Below are positions 42,116 to 51,265 of a DNA stretch of 64,000 bases, one piece after another. Source of the DNA: Paenibacillus marchantiae (GTDB taxonomy: Bacteria > Bacillota > Bacilli > Paenibacillales > Paenibacillaceae); NCBI RefSeq assembly GCF_028771845.1, contig NZ_CP118270.1:4526001-4590000 (forward strand). Direction: 5' to 3'. Both the position numbers and the translations under genes were made by a program. Position 1 is the stretch's first letter. Each line of letters opens with the position of its first letter. Below the pieces are notes generated by a model, which saw nothing but the letters and a program-made list of their open reading frames with translations, made no database searches and was not told the DNA's origin.

Positions 42116-42836
42116 AATTAACGTTGAAGGATTAAAGAAAAGTTTTGGCACGAATCATGTGCTGAAGGGCATCGATATATCGGTTAATGAAGGTGAAGTT
42201 GTCTGTGTCATTGGACCTTCAGGTTCGGGTAAAAGTACGTTTTTGCGTTGCATTAACCAGTTAGATGAGATCACAGCTGGACGGGTTATCGTAGATGATC
42301 GGGATCTAAATGATCCCAAAACGAACATTAACAAAGCTCGCGAGAACATAGGTATGGTATTTCAGCACTTTAACCTGTTTCCTCATTTCAGCGTGCTCAA
42401 AAATATTATGTTTGCACCCAGAGAACTTGGGATTTTAAAAGAACAGGAAGCACGCGATACGGCACTTCGTTTGCTGGATCGGGTTGGTTTGTCGGATAAA
42501 GCTGACAGCTATCCCAACCAACTTTCGGGCGGACAAAAACAGCGCGTAGCAATCGCTCGTGCGCTTGCCATGAATCCGGACGTTATGTTATTCGATGAAC
42601 CAACTTCGGCGCTCGACCCCGAGATGGTAGGCGAAGTCCTTGGTGTAATGAAGGATCTTGCGAGCGAAGGTATGACGATGATTATCGTGACCCATGAAAT
42701 GGGCTTTGCCCGTGAAGTTGCGGATCGGGTTGTCTTCATGGACGGTGGATATGTGGTAGAGCAGGGCACCCCTGTTGAAATATTCGGGAATCCAAAAAAT
42801 GAACGGACGATCAGCTTCCTGGAGAAAGTACTCTAA
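42108..42836 (+). CDS. glnQ: Amino-acid ABC transporter ATPase
   Basis: This 242-residue ABC ATPase is of the polar amino-acid (GlnQ/HisP) group. It has Walker A GPSGSGKST, Q-loop VFQHFNLFPHFSVL, signature LSGGQKQRVAIARAL, Walker B MLFDEPTSALDPEM and H-loop VTHEM. It powers the fused binding-permease protein. The GTG start lies inside the end of the permease gene behind GGAGGTGAGG, so translation is coupled. Confidence 0.95.
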   Translation: MGKINVEGLKKSFGTNHVLKGIDISVNEGEVVCVIGPSGSGKSTFLRCINQLDEITAGRVIVDDRDLNDPKTNINKARENIGMVFQHFNLFPHFSVLKNIMFAPRELGILKEQEARDTALRLLDRVGLSDKADSYPNQLSGGQKQRVAIARALAMNPDVMLFDEPTSALDPEMVGEVLGVMKDLASEGMTMIIVTHEMGFAREVADRVVFMDGGYVVEQGTPVEIFGNPKNERTISFLEKVL

Positions 42837-42839
42837 AAC

Positions 42840-42887
42840 CATACCAAAAAGCCTTCAAGGCTTCGTTCTTGAAGGTTTTTTGGTATG
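42840..42887 (+). terminator. Terminator after glnQ
   Basis: A 20-bp stem (CATACCAAAAAGCC and TTCAAG, pairing with CTTGAA and GGTTTTTTGGTATG, one wobble) with an 8-base loop. The T tract lies within the 3' arm. It faces the convergent RpiR gene and may serve both. Confidence 0.75.
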
Positions 42888-42923
42888 TTGTAATTACCTG
42901 CTTTTACACCCGGACCTCTCATA

Positions 42924-43784
42924 TCACTCATCCAAATTGAAATTCTTCAACGAATATGTAGTCATTTGCATGTTTTTGGCGTAGTCAATTTGAAAAATAC
43001 AGGAATAAATCACGTTTAATACGTAATCAAAGGCAATTTGTGATGAAAATGTACCAATCTTTGCATGTTTTGTTTCGTCATTAGGCACCTGGATACAGAT
43101 CGTGCTCATTTTGGCCAACTCACTTTGATGATTCGCGGTAATCGTAATAAATGGAATTTTTTCACGCGAGAAATGTTGGGCTGCCTTTAGGAAAATGGGC
43201 GATTTTTCATGATAGGTCAAAAAAATGGCGCAATCCTGTGGGGTAAGATTTATGGTGTGGTAGGCCCATTCAGATAGCTCTGTTGTGATCACGACGTATT
43301 TATTGATTTTAATCAATTTATTCTGAAAGCTCTTCGCGCGAATCTGAGAATCCCCCAACGCATAGATGAAGATTCGTTTCGCCTGATCGAGCAAATGGGC
43401 TGCTTCTGTTAGAGAGGCTTCATCCATAAAAGCAAAGTTTTTCTCAATCGTTTCTTTCATTAGTTCAGCTATATCTTTTGCCACCTGGAGTGAAGATTCA
43501 CCGAGAGCGAACGGATAATTGGGATCGATATTGGAGATGTTCTGAGCATCTTGTTGAAACTCTCGAGCAAGCTTAATGCTGAACTCCTTAAACCCCGAAA
43601 GTCCAAGCTTATGAGTCAATCGATTGATGGCAGAATGTGACGTGTATGTAGCTTTGGCAAGCTCTTGAATATTCAAGTGAAGCATTAGCTCCTTATGAGT
43701 CAGAATATAAGAAGCAATGCTTTTTTCATTTGGTGTAAAGTTGTTCATGTCTGTTAATTGGGTCAATATTTTCAACAGGTTCAC
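42924..43784 (-). CDS. MurR/RpiR-family regulator
   Basis: This 286-residue protein has an N-terminal RpiR helix-turn-helix (FTPNEKSIASYILTH, IQELAKATYTSHSAINRLTHKLGLSGFKEF in outline) and a C-terminal SIS sensor domain (IFIYALGDSQIRAKSFQNKL, DCAIFLTYHEKSP). It would sense a phosphosugar and control sugar genes. It is divergent from two Gfo/Idh/MocA oxidoreductase genes, its probable targets, with a 15-bp dyad at 43824. The GTG at 43784 touches its GGGG; a TTG at 43775 is 8 bases after it and is a good alternative. Confidence 0.9.
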   Translation of the reverse strand: MNLLKILTQLTDMNNFTPNEKSIASYILTHKELMLHLNIQELAKATYTSHSAINRLTHKLGLSGFKEFSIKLAREFQQDAQNISNIDPNYPFALGESSLQVAKDIAELMKETIEKNFAFMDEASLTEAAHLLDQAKRIFIYALGDSQIRAKSFQNKLIKINKYVVITTELSEWAYHTINLTPQDCAIFLTYHEKSPIFLKAAQHFSREKIPFITITANHQSELAKMSTICIQVPNDETKHAKIGTFSSQIAFDYVLNVIYSCIFQIDYAKNMQMTTYSLKNFNLDE

Positions 43785-43823
43785 CCCGGATTCATTGAAA
43801 TAACGTTGATGTAGAGCGTCCAG

Positions 43824-43838
43824 TAAACATTTTGTTTA
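43824..43838. promoter_or_regulatory. RpiR-type operator candidate
   Basis: TAAACATTTTGTTTA is a perfect dyad (6-bp arms, 3-bp centre) in the divergent region between the RpiR gene and the oxidoreductase pair. Confidence 0.4.
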
Positions 43839-43955
43839 AAGAGAGGGCATCCGAAATACGAATTATTGGTCAAATGTACCGTAATTTCTTCAAAGCTCCT
43901 CCGGAGGATTTTCTTCTTCTATAATAAATGAAAAAGAGCCTAAGGGGGAATTCAT

Positions 43956-44975
43956 ATGTTAACCATCGGTTATATTGGCAATGGCAAAAGTACAAATCGT
44001 TATCATCTTCCTTTTTCATTGAATCGGGATCATTTGAAAGTAAAAACGATATACGCCCGTCATCCGGAGAAAACAGAGTGGGAGAAGGCTCCTGGTGTTC
44101 TGTATACAGATGATCTTGCAGCTTTAATGAATGACGATGACATTCAGTTGGTCGTGGTCTGTACACATACCGAATCCCATTATGAGTATGCAAAGAGGGC
44201 ACTTGATCACGGAAAACATGTACTTGTTGAAAAACCTTTTATGCTGACCAAAGAAGAAGCCGAATCCATTTTCCAATACGCCAAAGAAAAAAATCTCTTG
44301 ATTCAATGTTATCAGAACCGACGATATGACTCGGATTTTCTGACGACCAAGAAAGTGATTGAATCAGGAAAGCTTGGCGATTTGCTGGAAGTGGAGATGC
44401 ATTACGATTATTATCGACCGGAGATTCCGAATGCTACCACCCATTTTTCCAAATACAAAAGTTATTTATACGGGCACGGTGTTCACACCATTGATCAGGT
44501 ATTATCCTATTTCGGGCAACCGGACAAGATACATTACGATGTTCGTCAATTACTGGGTCCTGGCAGAATGAATGATTATTTCGATCTAGACTTTTATTAT
44601 TCTTCGCTGAAAGTATCAGTCAAATCCAGCTTTTTCCGCTTAAAGCCACGCCCGAGTTTTGTAGTATACGGCAAAAAGGGGGTATTCGTAAAACAAACTG
44701 AGGATCGTCAAGAGGAACATCTGAAGTTATTTTACCTTCCCAAAGGACATCCCGATTTTGGTAAGGATATGCCTCAGCACTATGGCGTACTGACGTATCT
44801 GGATGAAGAAGGAATCTATTATGAAGAAAAAGTAACTTCTGAACAAGGCGATTATGCAATAGTGTACGACGATATCTATGAAGCCATCAACCATGGCAAA
44901 GAAAAAGTGATTCAAGACCAAGAAACGATCGCGGTTATGGAAATATTAGAAAAAGGTATGGAGGAGTGTAACTAA
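43956..44975 (+). CDS. Gfo/Idh/MocA-family oxidoreductase 1
   Basis: This 339-residue NAD(P)-dependent sugar or polyol dehydrogenase has an N-terminal Rossmann fold (LTIGYIGNGKSTNRYHLP, where the usual GxGxxG is altered to GNGKS), the family motif LVEKPF near residue 93 and a C-terminal alpha/beta substrate domain with HGVHTIDQVLSYFG. It resembles the YhhX/YdgJ type. AAGGGGG lies 7 bases before the ATG. It forms an operon with a second Gfo/Idh/MocA gene one base downstream; the RpiR gene is divergent. Confidence 0.92.
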   Translation: MLTIGYIGNGKSTNRYHLPFSLNRDHLKVKTIYARHPEKTEWEKAPGVLYTDDLAALMNDDDIQLVVVCTHTESHYEYAKRALDHGKHVLVEKPFMLTKEEAESIFQYAKEKNLLIQCYQNRRYDSDFLTTKKVIESGKLGDLLEVEMHYDYYRPEIPNATTHFSKYKSYLYGHGVHTIDQVLSYFGQPDKIHYDVRQLLGPGRMNDYFDLDFYYSSLKVSVKSSFFRLKPRPSFVVYGKKGVFVKQTEDRQEEHLKLFYLPKGHPDFGKDMPQHYGVLTYLDEEGIYYEEKVTSEQGDYAIVYDDIYEAINHGKEKVIQDQETIAVMEILEKGMEECN

Positions 44976-44976
44976 T

Positions 44977-45963
44977 ATGAAACTCGGAATTGTCGGAGCT
45001 GGAATGATTGTAAAGGATCTATTGAGCTTTATTCATGAAATTCCAGCGATTACCTTGGAGGCCATATGTTCCAGACCTAGTCATCTGGATAAATTGCTGA
45101 CTCTGCAAGAGCAGTATGGAATTGCTCGAATACATTTAGAATATAGCGAAATGATTACGAATGATGAAGTGGATACGATCTATATCGGGCTTCCGAATCA
45201 TCTTCATTATGCATATGCCAAAGAAGCGTTATTGGGCGGCAAACATGTTATCTGTGAGAAGCCGTTCACTTCCAACCTGCAAGAATTTCTTGAACTTAAA
45301 GAGATTGCACGGCAAAAACAGCTAGTGTTGGTCGAAGCCATCACAAACCAATATTTGAAGAACTATTTGTCTATGAAGGAGAATCTGCGCAAACTGGGTG
45401 ACATCAAAATTGTGGAGTGTAACTATTCCCAATATTCATCCCGCTATGAGGCTTTTCAGGCTGGAGAAGTGCTGCCAGCATTTAATCCGGAAATGTCTGG
45501 TGGAGCCTTGATGGATATTAATTTGTATAATATTCATCTGGTCGTAGGGCTTTTCGGAAGCCCGAAGAAGGTGGAATACTGGGCCAACGTGGAACGCGGA
45601 ATTGACACTTCAGGCATGTTGCTTTTGGACTACGGTGAGTTCAAGTGTGTTTGCATAGGCTCCAAAGACAGCACAGCCCCCAATGCAATGAACATCCAAG
45701 GGAATAAAGGATATATCCATATGACGAGCTCGGCCAACAAATGTGAATCCTTTGATCTTGCGCTTCATAAGGAAACGCCGATTCGGGTAGATATTAAGGA
45801 TCATCCTCATCGCATGTATGACGAGTTTGTTGAATTCGAGCGTATGATTCGTGAACAAGATCTGGAGAAAGTCACAGCTATGCTTGAGCATAGCGAGAAG
45901 GTGATGGAGGTTATTGAACAAGCCAAACAATCTGCCAATCTTGTATTTGGACCTGATCGATAA
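44977..45963 (+). CDS. Gfo/Idh/MocA-family oxidoreductase 2
   Basis: This 328-residue oxidoreductase starts KLGIVGAGMIVKDLLSF (GxGxxx nucleotide-binding loop), carries ICEKPFTSN as its EKP motif, and has GGALMDINLYNIHLVVGLFG in the substrate domain. It is diverged from its neighbour, so the two probably do successive oxidation/reduction steps on one sugar, as in epimerising pathways of this family. GGAGG at the end of the upstream gene is its binding site; the gap is one base. Confidence 0.92.
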   Translation: MKLGIVGAGMIVKDLLSFIHEIPAITLEAICSRPSHLDKLLTLQEQYGIARIHLEYSEMITNDEVDTIYIGLPNHLHYAYAKEALLGGKHVICEKPFTSNLQEFLELKEIARQKQLVLVEAITNQYLKNYLSMKENLRKLGDIKIVECNYSQYSSRYEAFQAGEVLPAFNPEMSGGALMDINLYNIHLVVGLFGSPKKVEYWANVERGIDTSGMLLLDYGEFKCVCIGSKDSTAPNAMNIQGNKGYIHMTSSANKCESFDLALHKETPIRVDIKDHPHRMYDEFVEFERMIREQDLEKVTAMLEHSEKVMEVIEQAKQSANLVFGPDR

Positions 45964-46097
45964 TATATTTTGAAATTTCAGAATGATTGTATTGTAACTT
46001 TTTGTGCACTTCCCAAGATGACTGTGTTAAAATGCGGTGAAAGATATAAGAATTCATGTGTCAGTGAACCAATAACAGTCTTCTTGGGGAGTATTTA

Positions 46098-47099
46098 ATG
46101 ATAACGATTAAAGATGTAGCAAAGTTAGCGGGTGTCGCGAGTTCAACCGTGTCCTATGTACTCAACGGCAAAAAACATGTAAGTGAGCACACAAGACAGA
46201 AAGTACTTGCAGCAGCAAGTGAGCTTAATTACATCAAGCATGGAGCCGCATCCGAATTAAAGCGAAAAAACACACAAACGATTGGTGTTATTGTTCATGA
46301 TATGTCCGTCCCCTATTTTTCAGACTTGGTGAGTGGGATTGAATCCAGCGCCATAAGTCAGGGATACGACTTGATCGTATGCAGCTCTTTAGGCGGAGAG
46401 CGATCGACAGCTGCACGCTTTATCAGGGAGAGAAGGCTGGACGGCGTGATTGTAATCGCTGAAAATATTGAAGATGAGTTGTTGTTGCAGGCTGCCGAAA
46501 CGGGATTTCCTATTGTAGTGATGGACCGGGAACTCCATAGTGAGCATATTGTAAATGTTCTGATGGATGATGAGCAAGGTGGTTATATGGCAACCCGTTT
46601 TCTTCTGGATAAAGGTCACCGCGCAATAGCCTATATTAGCGGGCCTTTAAGTTCGGATTGTAATCTGATGCGATATCAGGGTTATCTGAGAGCTATGCAT
46701 GAAGCAGGGGTGGAAGAGAATGAGAATTGGAGACTTGGCGGCCAATTTCTGAAAACAGGTGGCTACAACGCAGCCAAGTTGCTAATGGAGGGAGAGCTTC
46801 CAACGGCAGTCTTTTTTGCGAATGATGAAATGGCCATTGGTGGCTTAGAGGCATTTAAAGAACACCAGGTTTCCATACCCGAAGATCTATCCATTATTGG
46901 ATTTGATAACATACATGTAACCGAATACTTAAATCCACCTCTTACGACTTTTCGACAACCCAAAACAGATGCAGGCTCCTTTGCTGGACATGTACTCATT
47001 CAAATGTTAAAAGGAGAAGCTGTTGAGTCTACTTATAGGATCAATATACAGTGTGTCGAGCGAGACTCTGTTTCGCAGATGATCCTTTCTGAACCATGA
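46098..47099 (+). CDS. LacI-family regulator
   Basis: This 333-residue LacI/PurR-type repressor has the N-terminal helix-turn-helix TIKDVAKLAGVASSTVSYVLNG, the hinge helix and a periplasmic-binding-like sensor (IGVIVHDMSVPYFSDLVSGIE, PTAVFFANDEMAIGGLEAFKE, LSIIGFDNIHVTEYLNPPLTT in outline). It ends shortly after the conserved NIQCVERDSV. It would bind a sugar ligand. GGGGAG precedes the ATG. It follows the oxidoreductase pair by 134 bp with its own promoter region and may regulate that operon. Confidence 0.95.
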   Translation: MITIKDVAKLAGVASSTVSYVLNGKKHVSEHTRQKVLAAASELNYIKHGAASELKRKNTQTIGVIVHDMSVPYFSDLVSGIESSAISQGYDLIVCSSLGGERSTAARFIRERRLDGVIVIAENIEDELLLQAAETGFPIVVMDRELHSEHIVNVLMDDEQGGYMATRFLLDKGHRAIAYISGPLSSDCNLMRYQGYLRAMHEAGVEENENWRLGGQFLKTGGYNAAKLLMEGELPTAVFFANDEMAIGGLEAFKEHQVSIPEDLSIIGFDNIHVTEYLNPPLTTFRQPKTDAGSFAGHVLIQMLKGEAVESTYRINIQCVERDSVSQMILSEP

Positions 47100-47128
47100 G
47101 TGCACATACATTTTCAATGAACAGCCCT

Positions 47129-47160
47129 ACAGCCCTAATCACGGGGCTGTTTTTCTTTTT
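47129..47160 (+). terminator. Terminator after the LacI-family gene
   Basis: The stem ACAGCCC/GGGCTGT with an 8-base loop is followed by TTTTCTTTTT. Confidence 0.85.
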
Positions 47161-47215
47161 GTAGAAACCATCCATCACATTCGCCATATCTGACACTTGT
47201 CTTAAAGTCACAATG

Positions 47216-47245
47216 TTGACAAGAGGAGAACTCTCCGTTTAATAT
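47216..47245 (+). promoter_or_regulatory. Strong promoter of the SDR gene
   Basis: A perfect -35 box TTGACA (47216-47221), an 18-bp spacer and a -10 box TAATAT (47240-47245). The spacer contains the first copy of a 12-bp palindrome. Confidence 0.65.
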
Positions 47246-47273
47246 TTAATAGAGGTTAAGTGGAGAACTCTCC
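47225..47273. promoter_or_regulatory. Two identical operator palindromes at the SDR promoter
   Basis: GGAGAACTCTCC occurs at 47225-47236 (between -35 and -10) and again at 47262-47273 (just after the expected transcription start), 37 bp apart. Each has GGAGA/TCTCC arms. Identity over 12 bp and this placement indicate a repressor with two sites; the repressor gene is not identified. Confidence 0.6.
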
Positions 47274-47348
47274 TCTTATCCTTTAAGTACGCCATTTTAG
47301 ATAATGGTTCAAATTGTTCGCTTCATAATAACAATCTGAGAGGATGGA

Positions 47349-48041
47349 TTGAAGATGGTATTGATGAAGAATAAAGTAGTCATTGTTACAGGTGCAGGAA
47401 CCGGCCTTGGTAAAGCTGTGGCGATAAAACTGGCTGAAGAGGGAGCACAAGTTGTTTTAGTTGGACGTCGAAAAGAAAAATTGCAGGACGTGGCACAGAT
47501 CATAAAAAACTCAGGAGGCCAATCTTTGATCATTCCTGCGGATATAACGGATCAGGATGACGTTCAGCGCCTCCGTGACCAAGTGCTGGAGCAGACAGGA
47601 CGGATAGACGTATTGATCAACAACGCAGGGGGTACAGGTGCGCACATCCCCATTCATGATATGACATTGGAAACATGGGATGATAACATCCGCCTCAATT
47701 TATATAGTCCATTTTTGGTGACCAAAACATTTCTTCCAATCATGAGAGCTCAGCATTATGGACGCATTGTATCCATTACTTCCATAATGGCCAATCTGAA
47801 CTATCCGGGATTCGGGGCATATTCAGCTGCCAAAGCCGGGCTGGAGGCATTAATGAGAACGATAGCAATTGAGGAAGCAAAACATGGAATATTGGTTAAT
47901 ATGTTCGATCCGGGCAATTTGAGAACTGAACAAAATCCAAGGGGTGAGAAGGAACCGAATTCAGTTGTTGATAAAATTGTTAATCTCGCTTCCTTGACGG
48001 AAAACGGCTCCAGTGGAGAAGTTGTTAGAGCACTAACGTAG
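47349..48041 (+). CDS. Short-chain dehydrogenase/reductase
   Basis: This 230-residue classical SDR has the cofactor loop VIVTGAGTGLGKA, the NNAG structural motif, the active-site Ser in IVSITSIMA and YSAAK (Tyr and Lys). Arg residues after the second strand (VGRRKEK) favour NADP(H). The substrate is not evident. The TTG at 47349 lies about 6 bases after GAGAGG; ATG at 47355 or 47364 is also possible. The gene has its own regulated promoter with duplicated palindromes. Confidence 0.9.
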   Translation: MKMVLMKNKVVIVTGAGTGLGKAVAIKLAEEGAQVVLVGRRKEKLQDVAQIIKNSGGQSLIIPADITDQDDVQRLRDQVLEQTGRIDVLINNAGGTGAHIPIHDMTLETWDDNIRLNLYSPFLVTKTFLPIMRAQHYGRIVSITSIMANLNYPGFGAYSAAKAGLEALMRTIAIEEAKHGILVNMFDPGNLRTEQNPRGEKEPNSVVDKIVNLASLTENGSSGEVVRALT

Positions 48042-48118
48042 GTTAGAGAAGCCCAAAATGCATTGAATTCCGTTTCCTGTTATTCTATTATTAAAAGCTA
48101 AAAAGGCGGGACTAATTC

Positions 48119-49027
48119 ATGTCCATGAGAAACGGAAAGATAATGAAAGCACCACAAGGACTGGAACGTGCACCAGACAAACAAGGAAGCTTAAAGCAGA
48201 ATGGGTTATCCGTCATTCAATTCTGTTTACACACACAAGGGACAACAGGCTCCTATTTTCTGAAAGATCATATGTTGTTGTTCGTTATATCAGGCATCTA
48301 CACGGTTCGATTCATGGATCAGGAGTACACTGTACGCAGTAATGAAATGGTGTTTCTTCACAAATCAATTCGCATTGATTACATAAAGTCGGGTGAACAA
48401 GGATCGGAGTTCATACTGGACTATATGATGTTTTTCCTGAACGAAAATATGCTTGCGGAGTTTATTCAGTTTTCTGGCTTCAAACCGACGGATACCGTGA
48501 ATGAAATCATGCCGGTGTCCATTATTCCGGTCAATGAACTCACTCGCTCTTATATAGCGTCATTGAAACCCTATTTCGAAAATCCAGATGAGGTAAAAGA
48601 CGGTCTGATCCGCCTCAAATTCATGGAACTCCTGTTTCATCTGGCGCAGGCCAACGATCATTTCTTACACCAACTTCTGCTACCGAATCATGATAAAAAC
48701 AGTAACTTCGGCAAAATAATGGAGGAGAATATCACCAATCCCATCTCCATAAGTGATCTGGCTTATTTGTCCGGCAAAAGCCTGTCTACCTTCAAAAGGG
48801 ATTTTCAGGACCTCTACCACACTTCACCCTTGAAATGGATTCGTAATCAGAGGCTGGATAAAGCCAAGAAACTGTTGGCCGAGACGTCTCTGTCCGTTAC
48901 CGATGTCTGTTTCTCAACAGGTTTCGAAAACGTTGCTCATTTTTCCAAAGTGTTTAAGCTTCAGGTCGGGCTTCCGCCCTCGGAGTTTAGACAGCAATGC
49001 AAACGAAGCGAGGGAAAAACAACATAA
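48119..49027 (+). CDS. AraC-family regulator (ExsA-like N-terminus)
   Basis: This 302-residue protein has an N-terminal cupin-like sensing region (LLFVISGIYTVRFMDQEYTV) and a C-terminal AraC double helix-turn-helix (ISISDLAYLSGKSLSTFKRDF, LSVTDVCFSTGFENVAHFSKVF, GLPPSEFRQQ). A ligand is not evident. AAGGCGGG lies before the ATG. It follows the SDR gene by 77 bp and may be in one transcript with it, which makes it a candidate regulator of the SDR promoter. Confidence 0.92.
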   Translation: MSMRNGKIMKAPQGLERAPDKQGSLKQNGLSVIQFCLHTQGTTGSYFLKDHMLLFVISGIYTVRFMDQEYTVRSNEMVFLHKSIRIDYIKSGEQGSEFILDYMMFFLNENMLAEFIQFSGFKPTDTVNEIMPVSIIPVNELTRSYIASLKPYFENPDEVKDGLIRLKFMELLFHLAQANDHFLHQLLLPNHDKNSNFGKIMEENITNPISISDLAYLSGKSLSTFKRDFQDLYHTSPLKWIRNQRLDKAKKLLAETSLSVTDVCFSTGFENVAHFSKVFKLQVGLPPSEFRQQCKRSEGKTT

Positions 49028-49083
49028 AGCCAGCTTAATCGGTCCATACTTTAAGCATAAGTGACTATGTACCACTGTTGAGT

Positions 49084-49122
49084 AAAGCGCTTCGCGATAA
49101 AATATCGTGAAACGCTTTTTTT
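49084..49122 (+). terminator. Terminator after the AraC-family gene
   Basis: A 16-bp imperfect stem (AAAGCGCTTCGCGATA and TATCGTGAAACGCTTT) with an AAA loop, then a run of T. Confidence 0.85.
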
Positions 49123-49257
49123 CATTATTTGAGACAAATGAGCTAAATAAACAAATCCAATGAGCTTAGCAGCAAAGAAATGCATCTATTTTCTTGTTAT
49201 TCTTGTCTCATGCGTTACAACGTTGTCTCAACCTAAATGTCTGAGGAGGATTAACCA

Positions 49258-50250
49258 ATGGAATATGTGAAATTAGGAAAGACAGGCATGGAAGTATCTC
49301 GACTTTGTCTTGGCTGCATGGGATTTGGTGAACCAGGGCATGGATTTCATCAATGGGTGCTGGATGAAGAGAATAGTCGTCCCGTCATTCAGAAAGCCTT
49401 GGAGTTAGGTATTAATTTCTTTGATACAGCAAATGTATATGCAGGCGGAACAAGTGAGGAAATCCTCGGTCGGGCTCTCAAGGACTACGCTAATCGAGAT
49501 GAAATTGTCCTTGCAACAAAAGTGTTTTCCCGCATGCATGATGGTCCGAATGGCGCCGGACTTTCTCGAAAGGCAATTATGAGTGAGATCGACAAGAGCC
49601 TCAAGAGGCTGGGAACGGACTATGTGGATTTGTATCAAATTCACCGCTGGGACAACCATACCCCTATTGAAGAGACCATGGAAGCATTACATGATGTGGT
49701 GAAGGCAGGGAAGGCAAGATATATTGGTGCATCTGCCATGTCAGCGTGGCAATTCCAAAAGGCTTTGTATGTTGCCGAGAGAAATGGATGGACCCGCTTT
49801 GTATCGATGCAGAACCACTATAACCTGATCTACCGTGAAGAGGAAAGGGAAATGATGCCTCTTTGTCAGGAAGAGAAAATCGGAGTAATTCCTTACAGCC
49901 CACTTGCTTCTGGCCGGTTGACCAGGGATTGGCAGGAAACAACACAACGTTCCGAGACGGATCAGGTTCAAAAGGCCAAATACGATGCGACAGCCAGCAC
50001 CGATCAATTGGTGGTAGAGCGGGTTGCAGAAATCGCCGAAAAACGCGGCGTTCCCCGTGTACAAATCGCTCTTGCCTGGTTGCTGCACAAGAATCCGGTT
50101 ACGGCTCCGATAATTGGCGCTACGAAGACATCCCATCTCGAAAATGCAGCTGAAGCTCTGTCGATTGCATTAACATCAGAAGAAATGGCGCGCTTGGAAG
50201 AGCCGTATGTACCTCATCCGGTATATGGACTTAATGTTGGATTTAAGTAA
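49258..50250 (+). CDS. Aldo/keto reductase (YajO-like)
   Basis: This 330-residue NADPH-dependent aldo/keto reductase has Asp and Tyr in FFDTANVYAGGTSEEILG, Lys in LATKVF and His in YQIHRWD. The cofactor end is APIIGATKTSHLENA. It begins VKLGKTGMEVSRLCLGCMGFG, typical of the YajO/YhdN group. The substrate is unknown. GAGGAGG precedes the ATG. It stands alone between two terminators. Confidence 0.94.
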   Translation: MEYVKLGKTGMEVSRLCLGCMGFGEPGHGFHQWVLDEENSRPVIQKALELGINFFDTANVYAGGTSEEILGRALKDYANRDEIVLATKVFSRMHDGPNGAGLSRKAIMSEIDKSLKRLGTDYVDLYQIHRWDNHTPIEETMEALHDVVKAGKARYIGASAMSAWQFQKALYVAERNGWTRFVSMQNHYNLIYREEEREMMPLCQEEKIGVIPYSPLASGRLTRDWQETTQRSETDQVQKAKYDATASTDQLVVERVAEIAEKRGVPRVQIALAWLLHKNPVTAPIIGATKTSHLENAAEALSIALTSEEMARLEEPYVPHPVYGLNVGFK

Positions 50251-50262
50251 TGTAAGAAGAAG

Positions 50263-50292
50263 AACCAATCCGGAAAGCGGATTGGTTTTTTT
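50263..50292. terminator. Terminator after the aldo/keto reductase gene
   Basis: A 10-bp perfect stem AACCAATCCG/CGGATTGGTT with a GAAAG loop, followed by T5. It lies between convergent genes. Confidence 0.9.
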
Positions 50293-50316
50293 GAGCAGAA
50301 CAACAGAGAAAACAGA

Positions 50317-51222
50317 CTAATTCTTTCTTTGTTGTTTGATCTCATTACTCGAATTCCGAAAACCCTTAGGCGTTTGGTTTTGATGTTTTTTGAAAGACTG
50401 AATGAAGTTATTTACATGGTTAAAACCAACCCTATGAGCTATTTCAGTTACTGTATAATCGGTTGAAATTAATAACTCCATGCTCTTTTTGATCCGGTAC
50501 TTAATTAAGTAATCATACGGTGTCATATGAATGGTCTTCTTAAAACTCCGTGTGCACTCCGAGATGCTCAGATGTGCTGTATCAGCAATTTCTTGCAGGG
50601 TAATATTCGTTGAATACTGCTGATGGATAAAGCTGAGCATGAGTTGAAGGCGCTCTTGCTGAAGTTTTACATATTTGGGCGCCTCCTCGGAGGAAAGCGT
50701 AATATTATGAATCAATATTAGCCACAATTGTACGGTTTTAATGGAAACCTCATATTCCCATCCCCATTTTTTTTTCATATCAAATCTCTTTTTCATATCC
50801 CATAACATATCTAGCACAATCTGTTGCCATTCTACATCGCCCTTGATTACTAGCGAAACCAGGGCAGAGTCCGTATAAGGTAATACATAATTTTTCTCCA
50901 TGGCACTATCCGCGTAGAAGGCTAATAGCTTTTCAGGGAAATTAAAGCTCACATATTGTCCGTTGTGGGTCAGATGCGTCGTAACATGCAGAACTCCCTT
51001 ATTAATTAGGATAGCTTGACCAGCCAATAGCTCATGATCCATACCGTTTACCTGTATAACTAACCTTCCTTGAGTAACCAATGTAATCTGTAGTTCTTCA
51101 TGCCAATGCAGGTCATTAAATCCTCTACCTTCAGGAATAATTTTCTCGGAATTAGCTGTGTACATAATGTATGGAAATGAAGCATCAGGGAAAAGGATCG
51201 TCTCGTGAAGCTGCTTTGACAT
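50317..51222 (-). CDS. AraC-family regulator with cupin domain
   Basis: This 301-residue protein has an N-terminal cupin (GFNDLHWHEELQITLVTQG, LLAGQAILINKGVLH) and a C-terminal AraC DNA-binding domain (ITLQEIADTAHLSISECTRSFK, YTVTEIAHRVGFNHVNNFIQSF, TPKGFRN). It would act as a small-molecule-responsive activator. AAAGGATAC precedes the ATG. It is divergent from an EamA exporter gene with two direct GATATTATTA repeats between them, so the exporter is its likely target. Confidence 0.92.
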   Translation of the reverse strand: MSKQLHETILFPDASFPYIMYTANSEKIIPEGRGFNDLHWHEELQITLVTQGRLVIQVNGMDHELLAGQAILINKGVLHVTTHLTHNGQYVSFNFPEKLLAFYADSAMEKNYVLPYTDSALVSLVIKGDVEWQQIVLDMLWDMKKRFDMKKKWGWEYEVSIKTVQLWLILIHNITLSSEEAPKYVKLQQERLQLMLSFIHQQYSTNITLQEIADTAHLSISECTRSFKKTIHMTPYDYLIKYRIKKSMELLISTDYTVTEIAHRVGFNHVNNFIQSFKKHQNQTPKGFRNSSNEIKQQRKN

Positions 51223-51265
51223 TTAAATGTATCCTTTCGAAGATGATATTTATATATAATATAGC

